A DNA stretch of 64,000 nt, from NCBI RefSeq assembly GCF_001989995.2, contig NZ_JAHGUP010000029.1:1-64000 (forward strand). The letters run 5' to 3'. Both the position numbers and the translations under genes were made by a program. The number at the start of each line of letters is the position of its first letter. Position 1 is the first letter of the stretch. The notes under the pieces are model-generated. The model made no database searches. It worked only from the letters and a program-made list of their open reading frames with translations, and was not told where the DNA came from. Shown piece by piece: positions 45,301-53,024 of this stretch. The stretch is from Vibrio anguillarum. GTDB taxonomy: Bacteria; Pseudomonadota; Gammaproteobacteria; Enterobacterales; Vibrionaceae.

Positions 45301-46225
45301 TGATCAAGATCGCCAGTCTGAGCCGCTTATTACTGATTTTGACCGACAGTTTCATCGATTGGTGCCAAACTTAACTTTGGCCATTGATGATCTTTGGTTG
45401 CAGGGTTACAAGGTAGGCAAGATGAATATGGACTTCCAACGGCAAGGTGATACTTTGCAATGGAAGAAGATTGATATCAGTAGTGGTTCAAACCAAGTCA
45501 ATATCAGTGGTGCTTGGACGTTGAATAAAGACGCACAAGGTGATGAGCGTAGCCATACCCAACTGAATCTCACCATGAAAGGTGACAATAATAGCGATTT
45601 GATGGAGCGCTTTGGCATCAGCTCCGGTATCCAAAGAGCGCCATTTGAAATGTCGAGTCAAACCGAATGGGATGGCGCGCCTTGGTCAATGAAGATCGAC
45701 AGCTTAGAAGGCAAGATAGAGACTACTATGGGTAAAGGGGTAGTTTCTGATGTCAGCGGTGCCGCTCGTTTACTCGGATTATTCAGTTTAGATTCCATTA
45801 TCCGTAAAATGCAGCTCGATTTTAGTGACGTGTTTGATAAAGGAATGGCCTTTAACTCAATTACAGGCAGTGGTGAAATTTCGCAAGGGATTTTTGTTAC
45901 CAACAACATCAAAATGGATGCTGTTGCCGGTGAAATGACCATTAAAGGCTTAGCGGATCTCAATAGCCGTACTGTTGATGCTGAGGTGAATTTTGTACCA
46001 GACATCACATCAGGAATTCCCGTCTTGACGGCTTTTGCGGTGACGCCGCAAACAGCGCTGTATGTCCTAGCTATTACGACCGTGATTGCACCTGTGGTTG
46101 AGGTCTTTACCCAAGTCAATTATGAGGTTAAAGGACCAATTAATTCACCGGTTGTTAAAGAGCTTTCGCGTAGTCGAGGCGAGTTTAAATTGCCAGAAAA
46201 ACTGAGAAAGCTGACTGAAAAATAA
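42341..46225 (+). CDS. yhdP: AsmA-like protein YhdP (lipid transport to the outer membrane)
   Basis: A 1294-residue envelope protein anchored by an N-terminal membrane helix (about 6-30; VLWFIVCVLVVLAVAVTTL). It consists of a long series of beta-strands characteristic of bridge-like lipid transfer proteins (DUF3971 followed by an AsmA_2 C-terminal region). YhdP works with TamB and YdbH in moving phospholipid across the periplasm in E. coli. The C-terminus has a hydrophobic stretch (TAFAVTPQTALYVLAITTVIAPVVEV) that probably meets the outer membrane. The start is GTG at 42341, 10 bases after the rng stop, and the gene ends 10 bases before the nitrilase gene. Confidence 0.92.
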   Translation: MISTFTRLWRIVLWFIVCVLVVLAVAVTTLRVFLPQMNRFQGEIQTLINQNSGFEFELSEVTGFWRNTHPSIALKGLKAKLPDGSQIHFSAQQIDVEFDLIQSIMQMQPVVADLSIHQLKLDIRSVNWLELQAEDNQQSRTQGNVIQRLDNLLLRQLDDFALLDSTVFYQSVAGEIRQLDIERLRWKNNAQQHKAEGVVSIADTSINSLLVSANFEDHGSLRDISGRFYVSADNIKINPWLTRYLKDETGIKKGQVSFNAWLTLEHNQPKDGYVELKPSELVWGEERQHELLLESGIIKLLPIEQGWQVNAYSLQLRTDDEVWPKLDAAFEWQPTQWRLNLSQLDIKTLLPFVKMMPDSSKTNELLQQLDLGGTLEDIRLSKGDSLQSLRYSAELSDGAMAQWQLLPQVHHLKASIAGSMESARAKVTLIDDVLPYGDVFQAPLNIRQGEADVVWQKQADGWSLWASKVTAATPDLQVLGSFRLDFPEKRSPLLSFYAEADLYNAGETWRYLPTLALGRKLTDYLSTAIQGGKANTAKLLWYGELGDFPYQQNNGVFQAWVGLKEAKFSFDTAWPPITNLQLDLLFENDAMYLDSHSATLMDVTAQRITGRIPELAEGGHIEIEASATAQGNAVRDYMTSTPLVDSVGAALTAIQVSGEVQSEFQLRIPFDSEQEPRAWGWANLNNNHVEIDAPPMVLEGVSGKIEFDNDVVTAAGLSADLLTQPIAIDFKGENASQGYAVNIDVVGDWDIKPLTPFVGERWLNRLKGHAPWQMGVDIQLNDVGFTYQIDTLADLKMVESDYPYPLKKAFNVAGKAHLQASGNQESITARLQLPQAKYQAEIDITSKKPRLTATNLIVGSGNFKISPVVGHHAQIRSDTFNLDEWLSLANEPQPKKKSALAEMNTPEIPPPERVDINVKALLLAGIEWHDVDFNARRKNLGWYAQLESQEAKGQASYIEPYDLSVSLERLHVYIPELEDSSKKSLLVDQDRQSEPLITDFDRQFHRLVPNLTLAIDDLWLQGYKVGKMNMDFQRQGDTLQWKKIDISSGSNQVNISGAWTLNKDAQGDERSHTQLNLTMKGDNNSDLMERFGISSGIQRAPFEMSSQTEWDGAPWSMKIDSLEGKIETTMGKGVVSDVSGAARLLGLFSLDSIIRKMQLDFSDVFDKGMAFNSITGSGEISQGIFVTNNIKMDAVAGEMTIKGLADLNSRTVDAEVNFVPDITSGIPVLTAFAVTPQTALYVLAITTVIAPVVEVFTQVNYEVKGPINSPVVKELSRSRGEFKLPEKLRKLTEK

Positions 46226-46235
46226 GGAAGAAAGC

Positions 46236-47069
46236 ATGGATCGCGTTGGACTTATTCAAATGACGTCAAGCTCTGAACCTGCGCAGAATTTGGCTTATAT
46301 CGAACAGCAAGTGTCACTACTTGTGGCGCAAGGTGCGAAGTGGATTGTCACGCCGGAAAATGCACTGGTGTTTGGTACGCGGCAACAGTACCACCAACAT
46401 GCCGAGCCATTGGGACAAGGTCCTTTTCAGAGCCAATTGGCTGCTATGGCTCGCTTTCATCGGGTGTGGCTGTTGGTGGGCAGCATGCCTATCCGTCGTG
46501 AGGTCGGGGTAACGACCACCTCCTTGCTGTTTGACGCCAGTGGCGATCTTGTCGCGCACTACGACAAGCTACACATGTTTGATGTCGATGTCGCTGACGG
46601 CCACCAGCGCTATCGAGAATCGGAAACTTTTACCTGCGGCACAAAGCTGAGTGTTGCGTCGACGCCATTTGGTCAAATTGGCCTTTCCATCTGCTATGAT
46701 GTGCGCTTTCCGCACCTCTATTCCCAATTAAGAGTGCAGGGTGCTCAGATATTAGTGGTTCCTGCGGCCTTTACGGCGGTGACCGGAAAGGCACATTGGG
46801 AAGTCTTGTTAAGAGCCCGAGCGATAGAGAATCAGTGTTGGGTTGTTGCGGTTGGGCAAACTGGGCTTCATCCATGTGGGCGCGAGACATGGGGTCATTC
46901 GATGGTCATCAGCCCGTGGGGTGAGGTTATTGCAAGCTTAAACCAGCAAGTGGGGAATTTAGTCGCCGATATTGACTTGGCTTACGTTGAGCAAGTTCGA
47001 CAAAAAATGCCCATTGCTGCACACACCCGATTCACCAATCAGTTTATAGATAATAAGAGCACACTATGA
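46236..47069 (+). CDS. Nitrilase-superfamily amidase (Nit2/YobB-like, deaminated glutathione type)
   Basis: A cytoplasmic carbon-nitrogen hydrolase of 277 residues. The Glu-Lys-Cys triad is visible: [10 protein letters not shown] near residue 41, [11 protein letters not shown] near 110 and [12 protein letters not shown] near 150. The sequence resembles Nit1/Nit2-type enzymes that clear deaminated glutathione or omega-amides rather than true nitrilases, but the substrate is inference. Start ATG at 46236 follows AAGGAAG. Its stop overlaps the tldD start as ATGA. Confidence 0.88.
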   Translation: MDRVGLIQMTSSSEPAQNLAYIEQQVSLLVAQGAKWIVTPENALVFGTRQQYHQHAEPLGQGPFQSQLAAMARFHRVWLLVGSMPIRREVGVTTTSLLFDASGDLVAHYDKLHMFDVDVADGHQRYRESETFTCGTKLSVASTPFGQIGLSICYDVRFPHLYSQLRVQGAQILVVPAAFTAVTGKAHWEVLLRARAIENQCWVVAVGQTGLHPCGRETWGHSMVISPWGEVIASLNQQVGNLVADIDLAYVEQVRQKMPIAAHTRFTNQFIDNKSTL

Positions 47070-48511
47070 GTATTAACCGCATTGAAGATGCACTATTAAA
47101 ACCTGCAGGATTAACCGAGCAAGATATTGCGGATACACTAGCGACAATTGCCACTCGTCAAATTGATTATGCCGATATCTATTTTCAGTCGAGCTGGCAT
47201 GAATCTTTAGTGCTCGAAGACAGCATTATTAAAGACGGCTCATTTAATATCGATTGCGGTGTTGGTGTGCGCGCCATCACTGGTGAAAAAACGGGTTTTG
47301 CTTATTCAGATCAAATCCAATTAGAAGGTTTGAAACAGAGTGCAATAGCCGCACGAGGCATTGCGCAGCAAGGTAAAAGTGGTTGTGTTCAAGCCTTTAA
47401 ACGTAGCGATAATCAAGCCTATTATGCGGCGGATAATCCACTAGCCAGTTGGGAAAAAAAGCAAAAAACAGAATTACTGCAAGAGCTGGATGCTTACATT
47501 CGTACCAAAGAGCCGTTGATCCAAGAAGTCTCGGTGAGCTTAAGTGGTGTGCATGAACAGATGTTAGTTGCTGCAACCGATGGGACTTACGCAGGCGATA
47601 TCCGCCCGTTGGTCCGTTTGTCGATCAGCGTGTTAGCACAAAAAGGTGATCGCCGCGAGCGAGGCAGCTCTGGCGGTGGTGGTCGTTTTGGTTATGACTT
47701 TTTCCTCACCGAACAAGATGGCCGTAAAGTTGCGTTTCAGTTTGCCGATGAAGCTATCCGACAAGCCTTAGTCAACCTTGAAGCTGTCGCAGCTCCCGCT
47801 GGCGCGATGCCTGTTGTGCTCGGTTCTGGTTGGCCGGGCGTCTTGCTTCACGAAGCGGTAGGGCATGGCTTAGAAGGTGATTTTAACCGCAAAGGATCTT
47901 CTGTTTTCTCCGGTAAAATTGGCCAGAAAGTAACCTCAACGCTTTGTACGATTGTTGACGATGGCACACTGAAAGATCTGCGTGGCTCGCTCAATGTCGA
48001 CGATGAAGGTGTCAATGGTCAATACAACACCTTAATTGAAAATGGCGTGTTGAAAGGCTACATACAAGACAAACTCAACGCACGTTTGATGGGGGTGAAC
48101 CCTACGGGTAATGGGCGTCGTGAATCGTACGCACATTTACCGATGCCGCGCATGACCAACACTTACATGTTGCCGGGTGAACATACGCCAGAAGAGATCA
48201 TTTCAACAGTGAAGAAAGGCGTTTATGCGCCCAACTTTGGCGGTGGCCAAGTGGATATCACCTCGGGTAAATTTGTGTTCTCTGCCTCTGAAGCCTATAT
48301 GATTGAAAACGGCAAAATTACTTATCCAATCAAAGGTGCAACCTTGATCGGTTCTGGCATTGAGGCAATGCAACAAGTCTCGATGGTGGGTAACGATTTG
48401 AGCCTTGATCGCGGCGTTGGAGTGTGCGGTAAAGCAGGACAAAGTGTGCCTGTTGGAGTAGGGCAACCTACGCTTAAGCTAGATTCGCTCACTGTTGGTG
48501 GCACCGAATAA
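47066..48511 (+). CDS. tldD: Metalloprotease TldD
   Basis: The larger-known partner of the TldD/TldE (PmbA) protease pair, 481 residues. The zinc motif HEAVGH at residues 262-267 is intact, which distinguishes TldD from the TldE partner that lacks it. GMG-rich flanks such as [28 protein letters not shown] belong to the family. In E. coli the pair trims microcin B17 precursor and degrades unfolded CcdA. The partner gene is not in the window. The yhdP-nit-tldD order is conserved among relatives. Confidence 0.95.
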   Translation: MSINRIEDALLKPAGLTEQDIADTLATIATRQIDYADIYFQSSWHESLVLEDSIIKDGSFNIDCGVGVRAITGEKTGFAYSDQIQLEGLKQSAIAARGIAQQGKSGCVQAFKRSDNQAYYAADNPLASWEKKQKTELLQELDAYIRTKEPLIQEVSVSLSGVHEQMLVAATDGTYAGDIRPLVRLSISVLAQKGDRRERGSSGGGGRFGYDFFLTEQDGRKVAFQFADEAIRQALVNLEAVAAPAGAMPVVLGSGWPGVLLHEAVGHGLEGDFNRKGSSVFSGKIGQKVTSTLCTIVDDGTLKDLRGSLNVDDEGVNGQYNTLIENGVLKGYIQDKLNARLMGVNPTGNGRRESYAHLPMPRMTNTYMLPGEHTPEEIISTVKKGVYAPNFGGGQVDITSGKFVFSASEAYMIENGKITYPIKGATLIGSGIEAMQQVSMVGNDLSLDRGVGVCGKAGQSVPVGVGQPTLKLDSLTVGGTE

Positions 48512-48564
48512 CGTTGTTACTCGCTCAGAGCTGACGTGGTTTGTATCGCGCAGCGTAAGCAAAT

Positions 48565-48595
48565 AAAAAGCGGCGTTTTGATGCGCCGCTTTTTT
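48565..48595. terminator. Bidirectional terminator between tldD and arcA
   Basis: AAAAAGCGGCG pairs with CGCCGCTTTTTT around an 8-base loop. It has A5 on one side and T6 on the other, fitting the two converging genes. Confidence 0.9.
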
Positions 48596-48628
48596 ATCTC
48601 TTTTATTCACTGCGTTGAATTGAAAAGG

Positions 48629-49849
48629 TTAAATATCATCTCGCTCGATCGGGCAACTCATGCAGCGCGCGCCGCCTCGGCCTCGGCCGAGTTCATTGCC
48701 GGGGATGGTTAATACTTTGATGCCTGCCTTATCGTATTTCTCGTTAGTGTAGACATTGCGCTCGTAGCCAATCACAACTCCGGGTTTAACCGTTAACACG
48801 TTGTTGGCGTCATTCCATTGCTCACGTTCAGCCTCATAGCTATCACCACCAGTGGTGATGATTTTGAGTTTGTCCAAACCTAACGCGCGTTCAATCGCAT
48901 TAACATAACTTGGCATTGAATCGACGTTCATCCCGCCATTGCCTTTTGGCGTTAAACGCCATGTTTCTAAATCATGACGCATAATTTCGGGGTAAACAGA
49001 AAAGGTGTCGACATCCATATGTGTCATCACCGTATCTAAATGCATACAAGAGCGGTGTTTAGGCAAGTTAACGGCAATCACCTCTTTGGCCTGCCCATGT
49101 TTAAATAAACTCGCAGCAAAATTTTCTACCCCTTGCACAGTTGTGCGTTCGGAAATACCAATCAACACCGCACCTTTACCGATCACCAGTACGTCGCCCC
49201 CTTCAATATTGGCATTATCGTAGTGCAGATCTTCATCACCGAAATACTTGATAAAACTCTCTCCTGCAAATACAGGATGCCAACGATAAATGGCGCGTAA
49301 ATGGTTGGTTTCACGTTGGCGTGCTGGTTTCATCATCGGATTAAGCGATACGCCGCCATACACCCAGCAAGAGGTATCGCGGGTAAAGAGATGATTGGGC
49401 AACGGCTCAATCACAAAATCTAACGGACGATGCATTTTAGGTAGCATCGAAGAGGAGTGGATGGGCAGTTCGGAATAAGCAAGACCACCGAGTAGCAGAG
49501 TGGCGAGATGTTCGTTATCCATATCAGCTAAATAGCAGCGCAGATCGCGCGCCAAAGTGGGACCATAGCGAAAATCAGAAATTTGCGTATCGAGCAACCA
49601 CGCTTTGGCATCGGCAACGGCTAAGGTTTCGACTAAGAGATCATGCAACAACAGCACTTCAACATCTTGGTCCTTCAATGTGTTGGCAAAGGCATCATGC
49701 TCTTTTCCTGCATCTTCTACGGCAAGCACATCATCAAATAACAGTTCATGACAGTTTGACGGTGTGAGATGAGTTAAGGCACGCTCTGGCCGATTGAGTA
49801 ATACTCGGCGCAGTTGCCCAACTTCAGATCCAACGTACAGCTTATTCAT
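48629..49849 (-). CDS. arcA: Arginine deiminase
   Basis: Hydrolyses arginine to citrulline and ammonia, the first step of the ADI pathway, in the cytoplasm. The 406-residue length is normal. The N-terminus [20 protein letters not shown], the motif [21 protein letters not shown] and the C-terminal [13 protein letters not shown] are typical. The catalytic cysteine is Cys396, 11 residues from the end as in other family members. No arcB or arcC lies next to it; an ArcD-type antiporter is encoded about 10 kb away and argR about 7.5 kb away. It is monocistronic, followed by a terminator. Confidence 0.95.
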   Translation of the reverse strand: MNKLYVGSEVGQLRRVLLNRPERALTHLTPSNCHELLFDDVLAVEDAGKEHDAFANTLKDQDVEVLLLHDLLVETLAVADAKAWLLDTQISDFRYGPTLARDLRCYLADMDNEHLATLLLGGLAYSELPIHSSSMLPKMHRPLDFVIEPLPNHLFTRDTSCWVYGGVSLNPMMKPARQRETNHLRAIYRWHPVFAGESFIKYFGDEDLHYDNANIEGGDVLVIGKGAVLIGISERTTVQGVENFAASLFKHGQAKEVIAVNLPKHRSCMHLDTVMTHMDVDTFSVYPEIMRHDLETWRLTPKGNGGMNVDSMPSYVNAIERALGLDKLKIITTGGDSYEAEREQWNDANNVLTVKPGVVIGYERNVYTNEKYDKAGIKVLTIPGNELGRGRGGARCMSCPIERDDI

Positions 49850-50379
49850 TTTGTATCCCTACTCTTCTATTTCTCATGTTCTTTATGACAAGCTTAAGCG
49901 AACGATGCAAGTCTACTTAGTGGTGATATTAGCTGTTATTTTGTGAACTTATAGTTGTGTATGCTTTAAAGTGTGCACTTATTAAAAAATAACTCCAAAA
50001 CCAGCCAAATAAGCCTAATAACGACAAAGTGCTTTGTTATGCGTTTTTGGCTCAGAGGAGGGTGAATTAAGCATGAAGAATAAGTGATTTTCTATGCGCT
50101 TATTTACATAAAAAGTGCATAATGCGGGCAGGTTTAACCAAAGCGACCTTTTTTGCTATGCATGAATGTTTGATAAACAGGCAGTTTAATGCGGTGAAAG
50201 AGCAAATCATCAGGCAGATAATCTACTGAATTAGCAAAATGAAAATAAATTGTTAAATTAAAGTGTTTTTTATTTGATCTGTACTTGATTGAGCAGTGAT
50301 CCTTTAGAAAGATAAAGATCGCGGTACGTTGTTGGTGGCAATTTTAGGCGAACCATGCCATATTTCGTCGAAATTCATT
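49850..50379. other. Non-coding region upstream of arcA
   Basis: About 530 bases without a gene. It should contain the arcA promoter. An imperfect nested inverted repeat is present: AGCCAAA (50003-50009) with TTTGGCT (50046-50052) outside, and ACAAAG-TG-CTTTGT (50024-50037) inside. The stretch TTTACATAAAAAGTGCATAA near 50102 is loosely similar to arginine-repressor boxes, but the match is too weak for a call. Confidence 0.4.
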
Positions 50380-50507
50380 TATACCCTTCCGACGTGAAGT
50401 TGCAGCGGTGCTGGTTACGTTTGCTCACCCCAGTCACATAGTTTATCTATGTTCATGGGAATGAACTTAATTGCCGCCTATCTGCAACGCCAAGTTGATG
50501 GAGTATA
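50380..50507. repeat. ERIC/IRU repeat upstream of rraB
   Basis: A 128-base element beginning TATACCCTTCC and ending GGAGTATA. It contains the conserved inner segments GCTCACCCCAGTCACAT, TTGCCGCCTATCTGCAAC and GAAGTTGCAG, which match the enterobacterial repetitive intergenic consensus known from Vibrio genomes. It ends 30 bases before the rraB start, so it is probably transcribed in the rraB leader and can fold into a long hairpin. Confidence 0.88.
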
Positions 50508-50537
50508 GTCTACATTTAGCCAAATCTGGAGCACCTT

Positions 50538-50963
50538 ATGTCTCAACCTCAGCAAGATGACTACGTATCCGTTGAAGAGTTAATCGAAATTCAAAAAGAA
50601 GATACTCGCGACATCATTCAAGCCCTGCTCGAAGATGGCAGTGATCCAGATGCGTTATATGAGATAGAGCACCACCTATTTGCTGAAGATTTTGACACGC
50701 TAGAAAAAGCGGTTGTTGAAGCCTTTAAAATGGGCTTTGAAGTGCTTGAAGCAGAAGAAACAGAAGATGAAGACGGCAATAAGCTATTGTGCTGTGACGC
50801 GACTATGCAATCGGTACTGAAGGCCGAAGCGATCGATGAACAGGCAGAGAAGCTTATTCAACTTGCTGAAAAATATGACATTATTTACGACGGCTGGGGC
50901 ACTTACTACGAAGGCGAAGATGCTCTATACGACGATGAAGAAGATGAAGACGACCAAGAGTGA
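50538..50963 (+). CDS. rraB: Regulator of RNase E activity RraB
   Basis: A small, strongly acidic cytoplasmic protein of 141 residues that binds the C-terminal scaffold of RNase E and alters degradosome action. The body (about 1-120) includes [18 protein letters not shown] and [15 protein letters not shown]; the tail is a run of Asp/Glu residues. In this window it lies close to genes for other RNA-decay factors (rng, csrD). Start ATG at 50538 follows TGGAG. An ERIC repeat lies just upstream and a terminator downstream. Confidence 0.94.
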   Translation: MSQPQQDDYVSVEELIEIQKEDTRDIIQALLEDGSDPDALYEIEHHLFAEDFDTLEKAVVEAFKMGFEVLEAEETEDEDGNKLLCCDATMQSVLKAEAIDEQAEKLIQLAEKYDIIYDGWGTYYEGEDALYDDEEDEDDQE

Positions 50964-50989
50964 TTAGGCGTTATTTACCTTAATGTGAG

Positions 50990-51017
50990 ATACCAGCCCT
51001 TTGGCTGGTATTTTTTT
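50990..51017 (+). terminator. Terminator of rraB
   Basis: ATACCAGCC and GGCTGGTAT form a perfect stem with a 4-base loop, followed by T6. Confidence 0.9.
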
Positions 51018-51126
51018 CGCTATGCAAAGCTAACAGAGTACTTTAGTGACGAATCATTATTTTTGTCAGCACATCTTTATTTATTTTGTATATAATCGCT
51101 CAACATTGATCTAGCTCAAGTTTATT

Positions 51127-51930
51127 ATGCGAATTTCTCTTGCTGGCTTTTGGCAGCTTTCACCGTTGACTGATTTATCGATCCCGCAAGATGATCTTTG
51201 TTTTCCTGCGCCTCTTAGCCAAGTATTACCTCACGATATGACAGAAGCACACATTGCCGAGCAAGAGTGGCATTTGATGCATGATGTTGAGGTGGATGAA
51301 GTGATGCTTGGTTTTGCTGCAATTGATCTTGTGCTTGAGGGGATCGATTTTTATGCGGAAATACGTTTAAACGGTGTGGCACTATTTGATTGTGATGGCA
51401 GTCAAGCGGTGTATAAAAAAGACATTCGGCCTTTGCTGCAACTCGGCCGCAATCGATTCGAAATTTTGTTTGTTGAGCAAGAAGAAGAGTGGTTGCTGGA
51501 GGATCAAGATTTACCGCAATTATGCCCATTGGGACACCACTCGGTGAAGAAATACGATGAGCGAATGGGTATTTGGCAAGAGCCTTATCTGCAATGTATT
51601 CGTCATGTTCGTTTGGAGCATGTTACCACTGAACAAATCTGGCACTATGGTGGTGGCTGTGAGTTTTTGGTTCACTTACATTATCAAACCTATGCACCAG
51701 GATTAGTTTCCGCGGTGGTGAAATTTAATGGTATGAGCTATCAGTTACCTATTGATGTGCGCCATCAGCACGCCAGTGCTTTATTTCAAGTGGAAGCGCC
51801 GAAGTACGCAGATCTTACACAGCTTAACCCGAATGATTTGTATACCTTATCGGTGCAACTTGATGGTCAGCAGCAATCCTTCCATATCGCGTTAAGCGAA
51901 GATCTCTGTGTTACCCATTTTCCTATCTGA
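51127..51930 (+). CDS. Orphan GH2/beta-mannosidase-type sugar-binding domain protein
   Basis: A soluble protein of 267 residues without signal peptide or membrane segment. The first ~170 residues follow the jelly-roll 'sugar-binding' domain that opens family 2 glycosidases and beta-mannosidases: an opening ISLAGFWQLSP, a strand pattern FAAIDLVLEGIDFYAEIRLNGVAL, and MGIWQEPYLQCIRHVRLEHV, which corresponds to the conserved 'GIWxxxYLxxxxxxRIxxV' stretch. The remaining ~95 residues look like a second beta-sandwich. The catalytic TIM barrel is absent. It is not a fragment left by decay in this window: no barrel-coding sequence follows. Enzyme activity is not expected; a binding or scaffold role is a guess. 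It is monocistronic with a TATAAT at 51091-51096. Confidence 0.65.
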   Translation: MRISLAGFWQLSPLTDLSIPQDDLCFPAPLSQVLPHDMTEAHIAEQEWHLMHDVEVDEVMLGFAAIDLVLEGIDFYAEIRLNGVALFDCDGSQAVYKKDIRPLLQLGRNRFEILFVEQEEEWLLEDQDLPQLCPLGHHSVKKYDERMGIWQEPYLQCIRHVRLEHVTTEQIWHYGGGCEFLVHLHYQTYAPGLVSAVVKFNGMSYQLPIDVRHQHASALFQVEAPKYADLTQLNPNDLYTLSVQLDGQQQSFHIALSEDLCVTHFPI

Positions 51931-51941
51931 TCAACGTACAG

Positions 51942-52334
51942 TTAATGAGAGCATTTCATTGGTGACCATTCTTGCGGATGCCTCTTTTGCCAGAACTTCT
52001 CGTAGAAGTAGTAAGCACACGTATTAATGCTCGGTTCGATCATGGCTAAAACACCACCAATGACAAAACTTCCGGTCATGATATATGCCACGCTAAATGC
52101 AACACTGAAGTGCACTACAGCAAAGCTACCTGTTTTAATTTTGGCCGATTGTGAGTAGCGGCGCAGTGGGGCGTAGTGCGCCCATACTTTTTCGTGAAAG
52201 TAAAAAGCAACGGTATTGACCATCGGCTCAAGCATGGCAATCAGACTACCAAGAATAATGTCGCCCGTAAGTAGATAAACGACGGTAAACGCAATACTGA
52301 AATGGATCGCGGCAAAGCTAAGCGTTTTTTTCAT
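51942..52334 (-). CDS. DUF2061 membrane protein (duplicated)
   Basis: A small inner-membrane protein of 130 residues made of two copies of the DUF2061 unit. Each copy has FAAIHFSIAFTVVYLLTGD / FAVVHFSVAFSVAYIMTGS, then LIAMLEPMVNTVAFYFHEKVW / VLAMIEPSINTCAYYFYEKFW. That gives four membrane segments with conserved His, Glu and Asn. The function of the family is unknown. A GTG at 52343 is possible, but AGGTGA favours the ATG at 52334. A Fur-like box lies 37 bases upstream. It is convergent with the preceding gene, with only 11 bases between stops. Confidence 0.78.
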   Translation of the reverse strand: MKKTLSFAAIHFSIAFTVVYLLTGDIILGSLIAMLEPMVNTVAFYFHEKVWAHYAPLRRYSQSAKIKTGSFAVVHFSVAFSVAYIMTGSFVIGGVLAMIEPSINTCAYYFYEKFWQKRHPQEWSPMKCSH

Positions 52335-52370
52335 AATGTTCACCTAAACGGTTATCGGGTTGATGTAAAC

Positions 52371-52389
52371 ATTATTGATAATTATTCTC
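52371..52389. promoter_or_regulatory. Fur-like box upstream of the DUF2061 gene
   Basis: ATTATTGATAATTATTCTC matches the 19-bp Fur consensus at 14 positions; its reverse reads GAGAATAATTATCAATAAT, very close to known Fur sites. It lies 37-55 bases before the ATG of the DUF2061 gene, where Fur could block the promoter under iron-replete conditions. Confidence 0.6.
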
Positions 52390-52455
52390 AACAAGTAAAG
52401 ATAATTGAGCCTATTAGTTTGATAGCCAATTCCTAACTGAGGCGCTTGTCGTTGG

Positions 52456-52488
52456 CATAAAAAAAAGCGCCTCATGCGCTTTTTTATG
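52456..52488. terminator. Terminator downstream of the universal stress protein gene
   Basis: AAAAAAGCGC-CTCAT-GCGCTTTTTT, with an A-run on one side and a T-run on the other. It lies 15 bases after the uspA-family stop on the minus strand. Confidence 0.88.
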
Positions 52489-52502
52489 ACGATGCAGGGT
52501 TT

Positions 52503-52940
52503 CTATCCTTGCGGTTTGACAACCAGTACATTGATTGGCGAGTTTTGCACTACTTTACTGGCCACCGATCCCAGCATCACTTTATCGATCTTCGATCGTT
52601 TATGGCTTGGCATGATAATCAAATCAGCTCCGAGCTTTTCTGCGTAATCTAAAATGGTGGTGTAGGCTTTACCTTCCGCTACATGCAGTTTGTAGATTAT
52701 TTCGTCAGCGATATGTTGATCAGCAAACTGTTTTAGCTGTTGCTTGACGTCTTCTTTCATTTTCGCCGCGGCATCTTTCGGGAAGTATGTGGCGACCATC
52801 GACATGTGGATACCAGGTAATACATTTAAAAGATGAATTTCAGCATTGGAATGTGTCGCGTGCCAAACAGCAAGTTCAACGGCTTTGTCAGAAAAGCCTT
52901 TTTCATTAAGGTCCACTGGAACAAGGATGTGTTTATACAT
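52503..52940 (-). CDS. Universal stress protein, UspA family
   Basis: A cytoplasmic single-domain Usp protein of 145 residues. It opens with YKHILVPVDLNEKGF, and the ATP-binding motif near the end is GADLIIMPSHKRSKIDKVMLGSVASKVVQNSPINVLVV, corresponding to G-2x-G-9x-G(S/T) with GS at the phosphate loop. It therefore probably binds nucleotide. It follows the TRAP permease gene on the same strand, separated by a stem-loop; Usp genes are common partners of TRAP loci (TeaD in Halomonas is the known example), so co-regulation is possible. Confidence 0.9.
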   Translation of the reverse strand: MYKHILVPVDLNEKGFSDKAVELAVWHATHSNAEIHLLNVLPGIHMSMVATYFPKDAAAKMKEDVKQQLKQFADQHIADEIIYKLHVAEGKAYTTILDYAEKLGADLIIMPSHKRSKIDKVMLGSVASKVVQNSPINVLVVKPQG

Positions 52941-52995
52941 TATGGATTATCTCATCTACGATAGGGTGCTTTAGAGCACCTTGTTTCCGTAAAGT

Positions 52996-53021
52996 ATATG
53001 CCTAGCTCGTGCTAGGCATAT
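52996..53021 (-). terminator. Stem-loop at the end of the TRAP permease gene
   Basis: A perfect 11-bp stem ATATGCCTAGC-TCGT-GCTAGGCATAT directly after the permease stop. The following T content is poor, so termination may be partial and allow some readthrough into the uspA-family gene. Confidence 0.6.
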
Positions 53022-53024
53022 TGA

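Noticed and set aside
49998-50055. Nested inverted repeat upstream of arcA as a small RNA or riboswitch
   Set aside because: The stems are short (6-7 bp), the outer loop is long and no known motif matches. It is mentioned only in the region description.
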